From positions 62,001-126,000 of the forward strand of contig OZ024667.1 in assembly GCA_964016415.1 (NCBI GenBank): a stretch of 64,000 bases of DNA, given 5' to 3'. Positions within the stretch are counted from its first letter, which is position 1; each line of letters opens with the position of its first letter. A program made the translations under genes and the position numbers. This DNA is from Erwinia sp. GTDB taxonomy: Bacteria > Pseudomonadota > Gammaproteobacteria > Enterobacterales > Enterobacteriaceae. The notes beneath the pieces are model-generated. The model was not told where the DNA came from. It saw only the letters and a program-made list of their open reading frames with translations, and made no database searches. Positions 34,521 to 44,700 of this stretch are shown in pieces.

Positions 34521-35156
34521 ATGAAAGTGATTTCGTTCCTGAATCCCAAAGGCGGTAGCGGTAAAACAACCGGCACTATTAATGTAAGTACCTGCATAGC
34601 GAAAAATAATCGCGTAGCTGTCGTTGACACTGATCCACAGCAAAGCCTGGCAAACTGGAATAAAGCCGAGAAAGCCAATTTTGATGTTTTCACCGCCGCC
34701 TCAGAAAAAGACGTATACACAATAAGAAAAGAACTGGCTGATTATGATTACGTCATCATCGATGGGGCAGGGGCGCTTTCAGTTATTACCGCAGCGGCTG
34801 TAATGGTGAGTGATCTGGTTATTATCCCAGTTACACCGTCACCTTTAGATTTCTCTGCATGTGGTGCGGTAATCAGCGTTCTGGAAGCTCAGGCTTATAA
34901 CCGTCCTGTTGAATCCCGCTTTCTTATCACACGCAAAATAGAACAAGCAACAATGTTGGCTGTACTACGAGAAAGCATTGCAACCACAGGCATTCCAGCC
35001 CTTAAAACAGCGATCACCCAGCGGCAGAGCTACGTTAAGTCTGTACTGGATGGTGAAACTGTTTTCGACACCAACGATGGTGCAGCGAAAGGCGAAATTG
35101 AAGTTCTGGCCGCTGAAATTCTTAAAATTGTTGCGCAACCGCAACTTTACTCATAA
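34521..35156 (+). CDS. ParF-type partition ATPase
   Basis: A 211-residue type Ib ParA. MKVISFLNPKGGSGKTTGTI has a canonical Walker A, VAVVDTDPQQSLANW the A' motif and DYVIIDGAGALSV Walker B. Small size, no HTH, and a ribbon-helix-helix partner downstream put it with ParF of TP228. It polymerises or forms nucleoid gradients to separate plasmids. It starts after a GAGT-rich operator. Confidence 0.9.
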   Translation: MKVISFLNPKGGSGKTTGTINVSTCIAKNNRVAVVDTDPQQSLANWNKAEKANFDVFTAASEKDVYTIRKELADYDYVIIDGAGALSVITAAAVMVSDLVIIPVTPSPLDFSACGAVISVLEAQAYNRPVESRFLITRKIEQATMLAVLRESIATTGIPALKTAITQRQSYVKSVLDGETVFDTNDGAAKGEIEVLAAEILKIVAQPQLYS

Positions 35157-35192
35157 ACTCAAATGAGTAAACGGATATAGGAGTAAAAACAC

Positions 35193-35429
35193 ATGGCCTT
35201 AAGTAAACAAAACAGCGGAACAGCCGCACACAAGGTTATGACGTTCGGTGAAAACCGCGATCTAGAAAAAGTCATGGCAACAGCACCGACGGCCATTCAG
35301 AAGCGTATCAACTTCAATATGCCAGAAGATAAGCACCAACGCTTAAAGGCCGCTTGCGCCCGTAAAGGTATTTCGATTTCTGATGTGATGAACGAACTGG
35401 CTGATGCCTGGTTAAATGCTAATGAGTAA
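35193..35429 (+). CDS. ParG-type centromere-binding protein (ribbon-helix-helix)
   Basis: A 78-residue protein with a flexible N-terminus and a C-terminal RHH fold: KRINFNMPEDKHQRLKAACA, RKGISISDVMNELADAWLN. ParG-like proteins bind the centromere and repress the operon. It follows the ATPase by 36 bases with GGAG at 35178 and GAGT boxes in the gap. Confidence 0.88.
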   Translation: MALSKQNSGTAAHKVMTFGENRDLEKVMATAPTAIQKRINFNMPEDKHQRLKAACARKGISISDVMNELADAWLNANE

Positions 35430-35476
35430 TTGAGTAAACATTTAATTACTCATTAGCACATGATAAGGGATGCATT

Positions 35477-35572
35477 ATGAGCAATGAAAAAGTGACCGTT
35501 ACCTATCTCATGATGGACGGCGTAAATGCTGTGATGCGCAGCCTTGCAGAAGCAGGTATTTCGCCACGCTAG
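35477..35572 (+). CDS. Short frame after parG, possible truncated gene
   Basis: A 31-codon frame (MSNEKVTVTYLMMDGVNAVM, ending EAGISPR) preceded by AAGGGATG. It follows GAGT boxes and ends before a strong hairpin. It may be the 5' end of a larger gene lost by deletion. Confidence 0.4.
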   Translation: MSNEKVTVTYLMMDGVNAVMRSLAEAGISPR

Positions 35573-35584
35573 ATAATGACTAAT

Positions 35585-35626
35585 AACCGGTAGTTACTCA
35601 TAAACTCAAATGAGTAACTACCGGTT
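35585..35626. terminator. Perfect 17-bp stem hairpin ending the parFG unit
   Basis: AACCGGTAGTTACTCAT (35585-35601) pairs with ATGAGTAACTACCGGTT (35610-35626) around AAACTCAA. It includes ACTC/GAGT boxes, so it may be a ParG site as well as a terminator for convergent genes. Confidence 0.65.
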
Positions 35627-35634
35627 TAGTTTCG

Positions 35635-35976
35635 TCACTCAACAATGTTTTGCCACTTAACCAGTATTCTTTTTTCCAGATCCACGTAAAGCCCCCCTCT
35701 GACGATAGTCACTATAAGAGATATAGCTATTAGGGCAATGATTGCTTTCGCACATCCATCAGTAAAATTTTCAGGCAGATTCTGCCCCGAAGACTGCATG
35801 ATCATTCCTAATCCAAAATAGGTAAGAAAAACGCAAATAAAGCCAATCATACCAATTCTGGCTATTACTTCGGCAAGGCGAAATGACCAGTATTTCACGG
35901 CCATATTTTGTTTGAGATCATGGATAACCATTGCATCAATTTTGTGTGTCAGTGATTGAAATTTCAAAAAAATCAT
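35635..35976 (-). CDS. Small membrane protein, two TM segments
   Basis: A 113-residue protein with hydrophobic segments IGMIGFICVFLTYFGLGMIM and AKAIIALIAISLIVTIVRGG. The N-terminal 35 residues are polar. No family is recognised. It lies convergent to the parFG unit and just outside the Tn3-type end at 36041. A start at residue 16 or 25 is possible. Confidence 0.55.
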   Translation of the reverse strand: MIFLKFQSLTHKIDAMVIHDLKQNMAVKYWSFRLAEVIARIGMIGFICVFLTYFGLGMIMQSSGQNLPENFTDGCAKAIIALIAISLIVTIVRGGLYVDLEKRILVKWQNIVE

Positions 35977-36040
35977 AAATCCCTCATGAGCATAAAAATC
36001 AATCAGAACATAGCAAAAGTGGGTCTATGAATTCCATTCA

Positions 36041-36078
36041 GGGGTTTGAGGGCCAATGGAGCGAAAACGTACGCTAAG
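36041..36078 (+). repeat. Tn3-family 38-bp inverted repeat (Tn1000-like)
   Basis: It begins GGGGTTTGAGGGCCAATG and ends ACGTACGCTAAG, 38 bases, very like the ends of Tn1000 (gamma-delta) as I recall them. It points inward to the right, so the GNAT gene, the hydrolase remnant and the resolvase fragment (37851) lie inside this end. No opposite end is visible in the expected orientation. Confidence 0.85.
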
Positions 36079-36192
36079 AGCATAACTATATGATAAAGTT
36101 ATATTTATCCATGAATCATTGTTCTATTTTTATAAATTGTTCGGTAGACGAATGTTCTGGTAGCATGACATACATCGACAGAGGATCTTGCC

Positions 36193-36858
36193 ATGCCTGA
36201 TACAGGTTTTCCCCATTTTCAGTCAGATACTGATACTGTTATTCCCGTTTCTGTCGTCAGAGGGATACCTCCAGGACAATACCGTGCTGCTCTCCATCTT
36301 TTCTGGAACGATTTTTCCAGAAAATTGCGTTTCACTCTCGGAACTGAGAAGAAGACCCTGCGATTTCTTGAGTGTTGTATAGATCCAAAACAAACCGTAT
36401 ATGCGATTGATTCTGCCGGGCAGATTGCTGGTTTTGCTGCTATTAAAAGTAGCCATGGTTCGTTTATTAATCCGACACTTGCCACTTTTTTCAATGAATA
36501 CGGTATGCCGGTAGGTTTTGTTCGCGCATTAATAATGAATCAGCTGGATTATAAGCCTGCCGTTAATGAATTAATGATAGAAAGTCTATGTGTAAATGAG
36601 TGTTATCGGGGGATGGGGATTGGGCAAACCCTTCTTTCGCATATTAAATACCTGGCTGTTCTGCAGGATAAAAACCTTATTCTTGATGTTATTGCAGAGA
36701 ATAACGGTGCAAGAAGACTTTATGAACGTACCGGGTTTTATGAAATTGGGCGAAAAAAAAATTTTTTTTTCCCCCCTTTGTTTGGCTTTCGGGACGTAAT
36801 AAGAATGCAGTTCAGTCCACACAGTCCTGATTCAGGATCCATGATGAGACAGTTCTGA
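36193..36858 (+). CDS. GNAT-family N-acetyltransferase
   Basis: A 221-residue acetyltransferase. The acetyl-CoA motif is YRGMGIGQTLLSHIKYLAVL, after ELMIESLCVNECYRG, then LDVIAENNGARRLYERTGFY as motif B. The acceptor is unknown; relatives acetylate small amines, peptides or proteins. A run of nine A, nine T and six C (36753-36776) encodes RKKNFFFPP and is an obvious slippage site. It sits behind a Tn3-type end and is likely passenger cargo. GAGG lies eight bases before the ATG. Confidence 0.85.
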   Translation: MPDTGFPHFQSDTDTVIPVSVVRGIPPGQYRAALHLFWNDFSRKLRFTLGTEKKTLRFLECCIDPKQTVYAIDSAGQIAGFAAIKSSHGSFINPTLATFFNEYGMPVGFVRALIMNQLDYKPAVNELMIESLCVNECYRGMGIGQTLLSHIKYLAVLQDKNLILDVIAENNGARRLYERTGFYEIGRKKNFFFPPLFGFRDVIRMQFSPHSPDSGSMMRQF

Positions 36859-37824
36859 GTGCCCCGGGCGAATATGCGTATCTCCCTGACAGCAGAAACA
36901 ATCCCTGTTTCCAAAAGGGCCACTGAGAGGAAAGCTGATAATCAAACCATTCGCTGCGTAAAAGCCCGTGAGTTGCCCCCGGCAATTTCCTGATACAGCG
37001 GGGAGTGCCCGCTGGTAGTGCTTTGGCCCAGACTGCGGCTGTTTCATCAGCGTCGACATTCCGGTCATCCTTGCCCATCAGAATTAATACCGGAGTATGT
37101 GTGCCGGAAATATCTTTCGTCGCGTCAGCCAGGGAATTCCTGCGTTCGAAGTCCTGGCGCGTACATGGGAAGTGCAGGGAAGAACAGCTGCTGCTTCTGT
37201 AAACTGACGGTCAAAAACCACTGCTTCATTTTTTTTAGCATCCTGAATATCATTCAGGGAGCGACCTTCGAATTTAAGTCGTTGTCCTGTATAGTATATG
37301 CTCTGATCCCGCCAGTTTATCGCTGCACCTATCAGTACAGTAAATTCAGTTGTTGTCAGTTGGCTTGCCTGCGGTACAACCCAACCTGCCTGCGAGAAGC
37401 CAAGATAACCACCGCAACTTTTTTTCAGCTCTGGCTGTTCTCTCAGTTTTTTTAACGCCAAAACCGCCTCCTCTGCGCGATCTGACATTGTCTGTGCCAG
37501 CCAGTTACCTGTACTATCACCCACACCAGGTTTATCCCATGAAAAAACAGCAATTCCCTGCGAGACAAGGAATTTAACCAATGGAATATATCCACCTTCT
37601 GACCAGCGGTCCTGAGGTCCGTCTCCATGAACTAAAAGCACAAATGGAGGAGATACCTTATTGGGAGGCAGAATCAATGTCCCCACCAGAACATCGTTAT
37701 TATGCTTAAAAGATACGGTATGTTGTGGCCCGTCCCCTGAAAGATCGAAATCTGATAATCGGGTAAGTAAAAAAATAATGAGAACGACAATCATAATTGA
37801 AAATGTAAATTTATACTTAATCAT
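36812..37824 (-). pseudogene. Alpha/beta hydrolase, frameshifted
   Basis: A secreted or membrane-anchored alpha/beta hydrolase. It has an N-terminal TM segment (FSIMIVVLIIFLLTRL), the oxyanion region FVLLVHGDGPQDRW, FSWDKPGVGDSTGN, the nucleophile region GGYLGFSQAGWVVPQ (Ser in FSQAG) and, after a frameshift near 37130-37150, VLILMGKDDRNVDADETAAV with the His in PGATHGLLRSEWF. The catalytic set is visible, but the shift separates nucleophile from acid and base. Its 3' end overlaps the convergent GNAT gene by about 47 bp. Confidence 0.8.
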
Positions 37825-37850
37825 GTATAACTCTTTATAATCTATAAAAA

Positions 37851-38051
<201 letters not shown>

Positions 38052-38155
38052 CTACGCCGGAATCCCAGATTTTTCCGTTACCCCAGTTTCAGCCCCACAA
38101 CCAGTGCATCCAGGTCAATAATTTCATTGCTGCTCTGGAAGGTGTAATGCCCGTT

Positions 38156-39230
38156 CATCGTTAGGAATCTGAATCGCATCTTTTGAGATGCGACTGGCTA
38201 TGAATTTAACCACCGGCCATGCCTTTAATGACGCAGTTATTCATCAGTATATGTATTAAAATGACCTCTTTGATGTATTTTTAACCGGAAATCTACTTTT
38301 CAGGCGCACTGATCCAGTTCAGGTATTCGCAACCATCGCTTTTTCTCCATTCCACGCAGCCTTTCTGACAACAATTCCGTTGCATGCATACCTGCATGAG
38401 TGCCAGCAAAAGGCAGTCGGTCGCCACACAGGATACATTTGTACGGATCCGTGCCCAGGAACCCCTTCATCAGCACGGCAAATCCCGGCTTCACCGGTTT
38501 TTCCCGCGCCTGCATCTGCAGGGCTTCATACAAACGGGGCAGCAGCGTTCCTCTTTTGCGGTTGGCCAGAAACCCGGAGTAGCGCACCATCTTAAAGTGG
38601 CGCGCCGGAACGTGGCTGATATAGCGTCCGATCATCTCTTCCTGGCTCAGCGTCTGGCGTTTATGCATTCCCGTACGGTGATCGAGGTAGTGATGAACCA
38701 CCGCCCCGCCACAGTAGTGTCGCTGGCGGGAAGCCGACACCGGCGGTCGCTTCAGGTAGCGGCCCAGATATTTAACGCTGTGCCAGGCTCCCCGGGTCTT
38801 CTTCGCAAAAGGCACCTTCCAGTATCTGCCATACTGGGCCTGAAGATAACGGCGCCACTGGCGCTCATCGCGGATGTGGCCAAGTCCCGGCCGCATTCCG
38901 GGCATGATGTGATCGTAGCTGCCGCGGAGAAGGTGGATAACGGCGGTCCGCCAGAGGGTCTCCACGGCCTTATTTTTAAAGAAGATGCTGCGCCATACGC
39001 CGTGCTTCACGTCGAGACAGCCCCGCGTGACGGAGACGTGGATGTACGGGTGCTGATTGAGCTGACGGCCTTACGTGTGCAGAGCGCAGAATATGCCGAC
39101 CTCCATGCCCTGTTTACGCGCCCACTTCAGCATGGCACGGGTGGCGCAGCGGAACAGTTCATTGAGCAGGGGCCAGTTATTGTTAAAGAACGGCCAGAGC
39201 AGGTGTGGCATGGTAAAAGTGATGTGCTGC
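38156..39230 (-). mobile_element. IS91-family element, copy E, diverged and truncated
   Basis: The downstream end is CATCGTTAGGAATCTGAATC (38156); the upstream part is cut by an IS3-family element at 39231. The transposase reads from QQHITFTMPHLLWPF to a TAC-to-TAA change at about 39072 (ALHT stop GRQLNQ), and the HUH pair is altered (HPYIHVS for HPHIHVS). The C-terminal 236 codons (38300-39010) are open but diverged from the other copies. It is dead, and is the oldest IS91 lineage here. Confidence 0.85.
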
Positions 39231-39246
39231 TGTAAGTATCCCAACA

Positions 39247-39956
39247 TTAGTTCCACGCACTTTTTGAGATTTCCGGTTTCTCAGCCATCAGCCGGTATTC
39301 CTCCGGCGTCAGGTTATTCAGGGATTCATGGGGGAGTTCTCTGTTGTATTCATTCAGCCAGCGCTCTGTAATTTCCCGTGCTTCGTTCAGCGTTCTGAAC
39401 AGATTAAAATCCAGTATTTCGGTCCGGTACGTCCGGTTAAAACGTTCAATAAAGGCGTTTTGCGTGGGCTTACCCTGCCTGATAAATTCCAGCATCACGC
39501 AATGCTCTTCAGCCCATTGTGCCAGAGCCAGTGATATCAGTTCCGGCCCGTTATCCATCCGCATCTTCAGCGGGTATCCACGGTTTGCCGCTATCCTGTC
39601 CAGCACTCTCAGGACCCGCTGCGCCGGGATATTCAGGTCTATTTCTATCGTCAGCGCTTCACGGTTAAAATCATCAACGACATTGAAAGTCCGAAAACGT
39701 CGGCCACATGTCAGTGCGTCGTGCATAAAATCAATCGACCAGCTCTGGTTAAGTGCTTCCGGTGTACACGCTTGTGGTTCCAGACTTGGCCCTGCCTGCG
39801 AAGCACCTGAAAAAGCTTCTTAAAGCCGTAGCGGGGGTAGCGTTCAGCCGCCTCAGTCAGGCTTTGGATCACCGGTTCATCACGTCGCGTGTCCGGTTGA
39901 TAATGAAATACCGTCCTGTTCAGCGATAACGTCCTGCATGCCTGACGTATGCTCAT
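39247..39956 (-). pseudogene. IS3-family OrfB transposase, internal deletion
   Basis: The N-terminal part MSIRQACRTLSLNRTVFHYQ...VWNHKRVHR and the catalytic part DFMHDALTCGRRFRTFNVVD, RMDNGPELISLALAQWAEEH, QNAFIERFNRTYR, LNEYNRELPHESLNNLTPEE are both clear. About 30 codons between HKRVHR and PEALNQSWSIDF are missing and the frame shifts there. The DDE residues remain, but the protein cannot be made whole. Confidence 0.88.
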
Positions 39957-39987
39957 CGTAAACTGCGCGGTCAGATAGCTGACGAGC

Positions 39988-40272
39988 TCACGCTTTATCG
40001 CTGTTTTTAAAGCTTTTTTCGATAATGTCTTTCAGCGCCCGGCATTCCAGGCTCAGGTCGGCAAACATCTGCTTCAGGCGACGATTCTCGTCTTCCAGGT
40101 CTTTTATCTTTTTGATATCAGCGGGTTCCATTTCGCCATATTTTGCCTTTCAGTTATAATAGCTGGCTTCAGAGATAGCGGCCTCACGGCAGACATCTTT
40201 AACGGTTCGTCCAGCTTCGACGGACTTAAGAACGGCGATGATCTGGTGCTCAGTAAATCGGGATTTGCGCAT
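39988..40272 (-). pseudogene. IS3-family OrfA with premature stop
   Basis: Starts MRKSRFTEHQIIAVLKSVEA and GRTVKDVCREAAISEASYYN, then a TGG-to-TGA change (stop, near 40151), then KAKYGEMEPADIKKIKDLED and ENRRLKQMFADLSLECRALK. The HTH and leucine zipper are recognisable, but the product is truncated. Confidence 0.88.
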
Positions 40273-40352
40273 GGCGATCTCCTTACAGGAACATATTCAG
40301 TATGTCGGAAGATCTCTAAAAGTGAATGGTTCTTTTTACAGGGATACTTACA

Positions 40353-41288
40353 ATTTTTATGTTTTAGTATGCGAGTGAAATGAGTAAATTCGGCAACCAA
40401 CATCAGGAACGGTTGCCGTTGTTTTAATTGTCAAAAATTGGGGTTTTTACAGTAAAATCAAACGGGGTGTAAGATATCATACAATGGTAAATGCTCTCTA
40501 AGACTTAATCTCATTTTATTGAATAAAAATCAGTAAAGTGATGGAGGGCAATGAGCAATGAGTATTCAGTTGAGTGGCTAATACTATAATCAATTTATTA
40601 TCATTAAGTGACAATAATTATTAATCTCAATCTAAACTAATTATCAACCAAATGTTTATTCATATCTAAAAAATACATCAAAACCACTTTGCTAACATAA
40701 GTGGATTTTTATTTTTTTTCATATTTGATGATATTTTTTCAATTCTGCATGTAGACTTACTCTTTCATCTTTAGTTTGAGTTAAATATTTTTCAATAAAG
40801 TGTTGGCTATTCATTTTGAATTTTTATCATTATCTGAATTTGATAATTCCATGTGTTAAGTGTTGTGATTTTTTTCCATTTCTACCTTTTCAAACAATGC
40901 AGCTTTCCCTTTTGACTCACTTTCGGGTAATCCATTAGCCACGCTTATCTTTATGTTTTTTTAACACTTACCTTCTCATGATTTTTTTAAGTTTATGATA
41001 GCGATGGTATTTTTTTTAATTTTGTTATCAGAATATTAAATTTTCATCTGATTTTGTTATTATTTTGTTAATTTTTTAAATTATTTCGTTCCATTTTAGA
41101 TCGTACATAACGATCGTTGATTATGTATTGATAGTTGTCATCTATTGAACTTACGCTTGGCTTGTTTAAAAAACGATTGGATTGTCATCTGGTGAAAATT
41201 TAGAATGTCTAAATATTATAAGTATTATTTTCTTTTGAATGACTCTCTCGGAAGGGTTAAGTTATTTTTCCAACGCGGGGAAAGACAG
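40353..41288. other. Very AT-rich gene-free region upstream of the adhesin locus
   Basis: About 900 bp of markedly AT-rich DNA with many T-runs (for example around 40700-41090), unlike the GC-rich genes around it. No gene is supported. Such DNA is a typical H-NS target; silencing of the downstream regulator and adhesin is a reasonable inference. Confidence 0.6.
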
Positions 41289-41636
41289 ATGGAACACTGT
41301 GCCACGAATGTCTCTGAATACATTGGTTTCGAAATAAAAAAGCGCAGAAAAGCATTGTATATTAGTGGTGCTCAGCTTGCGACTCATCTGGGCATTAGTC
41401 AGCAGCAGATCTCTCGTTATGAAAGAGGTATCAATCAACCCTCGGTGATCATGATGATGCGTATATTCTCTTCTCTGGAAATGTCGGAATCCGAAATTAT
41501 AAAATTCTTTGAGCCCCTGATTGAGCTCTATAAAATAAAACAACCCCCTCACCCCGCGGCAAGAAAAGTAAAAAGAGATCCTGTTACTGTGCTTTTCTCT
41601 AGCTTGTCATCTGATAATGTGAAGCTTCGGTACTGA
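41289..41636 (+). CDS. XRE-type regulator resembling fimbrial MrpJ/PefI-like proteins
   Basis: A 115-residue protein with an XRE helix-turn-helix: YIGFEIKKRRKALYISGAQL, ATHLGISQQQISRYERGINQ, PSVIMMMRIFSSLEMSESEI. Small HTH proteins of this type sit beside fimbrial or adhesin operons (MrpJ of Proteus). It lies 128 bp before the giant adhesin gene in the same direction, so it is the likely local regulator. I chose 41289 because GGGGAAAG precedes it; an in-frame ATG at 41205 would add 28 residues. Confidence 0.75.
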   Translation: MEHCATNVSEYIGFEIKKRRKALYISGAQLATHLGISQQQISRYERGINQPSVIMMMRIFSSLEMSESEIIKFFEPLIELYKIKQPPHPAARKVKRDPVTVLFSSLSSDNVKLRY

Positions 41637-41764
41637 AAGGTAAATCTGCAATATTATAGTTTTCTATAAATAAAAACCTGACTCACCTATTTGCTTTATT
41701 TTTCATAAAATAAAGTTCGCTTTTCTTTGGATAAAAATACGTTCTTAAATACGAGGTGTCATTT

Positions 41765-44700
41765 ATGAACACGGACGTCAGTCAGTGTCACGCCCGCATC
41801 CGGCGGGCGACGGCTTATCTGTTGCTGTTTATTCAGCTTTTTCTGCCGCTTTCTGCCGGCTTTTCCGGTATGGCCCAGGCCGCGCAGGAGAACGACATCC
41901 CCGATGTCATGGCCGGCCTGCAGGCACTAATGAATGACACCTCCCCCCCGGCAACACCAGTCACCCTCCCCCAGGTACCGACTGTTTCACCCGTGCCGGC
42001 AAAGCCGCAAACCGTCCTGCAGGCCCCTTCGCCTGACAGCATCATGCAGTGGCATGAGACACAGCGCGCCATGAACACACCGCTGCAGCACACCACCGGG
42101 GTGGCACTCCCTGCTCTCGGTTCGCCGGAAGGGAGTCATGCTGCACCGGACAACTCGCTGGCTCAGGGGCTCTCACGCACCGGTGAGCTGCTCTCCTCTG
42201 ATGACATCACCCGCGCCTCAGTCGGCTATGCCCGCAGCATCGGTGAGAACCTTGTCAACCAGCAGATTAATGACTGGCTGAGCCTGTATGGCAAGGCGCG
42301 TGTCCAGCTCGGCAGTGACGGGCGTGTTGACGCTGACTTCCTGCTGCCACTGCGTGATGCACCTGACAGCCTGCTGTTTGCCCAGGCCGGTATGCGCAAC
42401 ACCGACGAGCGCAACATCACCAACCTCGGTGTCGGTTACCGTCAGTATGAAGACGGCTGGATGTGGGGCGTGAACTCCTTTTATGACTATGACCTGACCG
42501 GGGACAACGCCCGGCTGGGGACCGGGGTCGAGCTCTGGCGTGACTACCTTAAACTTGCCGCCAACGGCTATTACCGCCTGACCGACTGGCATCAGTCTGC
42601 GCTGCATGCGATGCGCGATTACGATGAACGCCCGGCTAACGGGTTTGACGTGCGTCTGGAGGGTTACCTTCCGGCCTGGCCACAGCTGGGCTTTTTCACC
42701 CGTTATGAGCAGTATTTTGGTCAGGGTGTCAGCCTCGCTGACAGTGCTTCCGTGGACAGCCTGAAAAACAACCCGTCACGGGCCACCGCCGGGGTCAGTT
42801 ACACCCCGTTCCCGCTGATGACCCTCAAGGGGCAGAAGTCGGTGGGTGACAGCAGTGAGACACGTGTCGACGTGGCGTTTACCTACCGCCTGGGGGTGCC
42901 GCTGCGGATGCAGCTTGACGGCGCGGCGGTTGACCTGATGCGCAGTCTGGCCGGTAACCGCTATGACTTTGTCGACCGTAACTACAACATTGTGATGCAG
43001 TACCGCAAACAGCAGCTGATCAGCATCTCCCTGCCGGAGAGTCTGCAGGCGGAAGCGGCAGAAACGGTTCCTGTCTCGCTGACAGTGAACAAGGCGAAGT
43101 ATGGCGTGAAGCGCGTCAGCTGGCAGGCACCCGAGCTGGAAGCCCGCGGCGGTAAACTGGTGGTGAGCTCGCTGACCGGTATCAGTCTGACCCTGCCGCC
43201 GTATCTGGCGGAGAACGGCACGGACGGCCCTCAGCGCTATCGCCTGACGGCCGAAGCCACCGACAACGAGGGTAACCTGTCGAATCAGGCGGTGATGTGG
43301 ATTAACGTCACGCCGTCGTTGCAGACCATCAGCCGCATTGCCCTGTCACAGGACACCCCGGTGGTGGCCGATGAACAGCAGAACTACAGCGTGACCGCGC
43401 TGCTGCGCGACGAGAAGAACACGCCGCTGGCGGATAAAGTGGTGACCTTCACCGTGCTGGCGGCACAGAGCAGCCGCAGTACAACCGGCAGCGAGCCGGC
43501 AGTGAGTGACCTGAGCCGGGTGACCCTGAGAACGGCCGGCGGTGAGAGCGGGCAGAGTGTGAGCGTCACCAGTGACGCGGCCGGACAGGCGGTTATCACG
43601 GCGGTGAGCTCACAGGCGGGAAGAGTACGCCTGAAAGCGGCAATGCTGAACGGCAACAGTGCGGTGACCGAGCTGACATTTAAAGCGGACGCGACCACCG
43701 CACGGGTGGCATCGCTGGTCCTGACGGAAGACGGCGCGGTGGCGGATGGTAAGTCGCTGAACCAGGCGGTGGCGACGGTAACGGATGCGCAGGGTAATGC
43801 GCTGAGTGGTATGACGCCGGTGGCCGTGGCCGATAACAACGCACAGGTCGCAACACCGCTGACGGCGACTGACAGCCGCGGGCAGACCACGGTGTCGTTC
43901 AGCAGTGTGAAATCGGGGGCTTCAACCCTGACGGTGGCCCTGAACGGGTCGCAGCAGCAGGTAACCGGTCAGTTTATTGCTGACATTACCACGGCGAAGA
44001 TAGCGACGCTGGTACAGGACAGCACGGGTGAGAAGCTGGCTGACGGCAGTGACGCACACCAGGTCACGGTGAGCGTGGTGGACGGGAATGAGAACCCGCT
44101 GGCGAATGCGCCGGTGACCATAGCCCTGCCGGCCGGAGTGAGCGTGGCGGCGGTGAGCCGCAGTGCGGTGCTGCGCAGCAGCACACAGATGCTGACCGAT
44201 GCACAGGGACAGCTGGCGGTGACGCTGACCAGTACCGTGGCGGGCACACATACAGTGACGTTCAGTATTAACGGTGACCAGCGTGAGGCGCAGGTCGCCT
44301 TCCGTGCGGATGCCTCAACAGCGCGTGTCACCTCACTGACGCTGCAGCGTGAGAATAATGAGCTGATTACCGTGAAGGAAGCGAGCGGCGATAATCACTT
44401 CCTCTATACGGCGACGGTGGCGGATGCACAGGGCAACCCGGTACCGGGCGTGACGGTGGAAGCACAGGCGGACAGTGACCGGGTGACAGCCAGTGGCGGC
44501 GTGAGCGGTGAAAACGGAGAGGCGGTGGTGACGCTCAGTCACCAGTTCCGTACGGCGGCCGGGGTGATGGTCAGTGCCCGTACGACAGGCGGTGCCAGCA
44601 GCGTGGTGGTCGCGGCTGACCAGCGGGTCAGTTTCACGGCTGACCGTACCACCGCACAGGTATCGCAGGTGGTGCTTGAAGGCAGCATCACGGAACAGCC

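Larger units (their letters stand above)
39231..40352 (-). mobile_element. IS3-family element, decayed, 1122 bp
   Basis: The ends are TGTAAGTATCCC (39231) and GGGATACTTACA (40352). OrfA and OrfB are both damaged. The flanking bases (TGC left, ATT right) show no target duplication, so the element has been involved in a deletion that removed the upstream half of IS91 copy E on one side. Confidence 0.88.
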
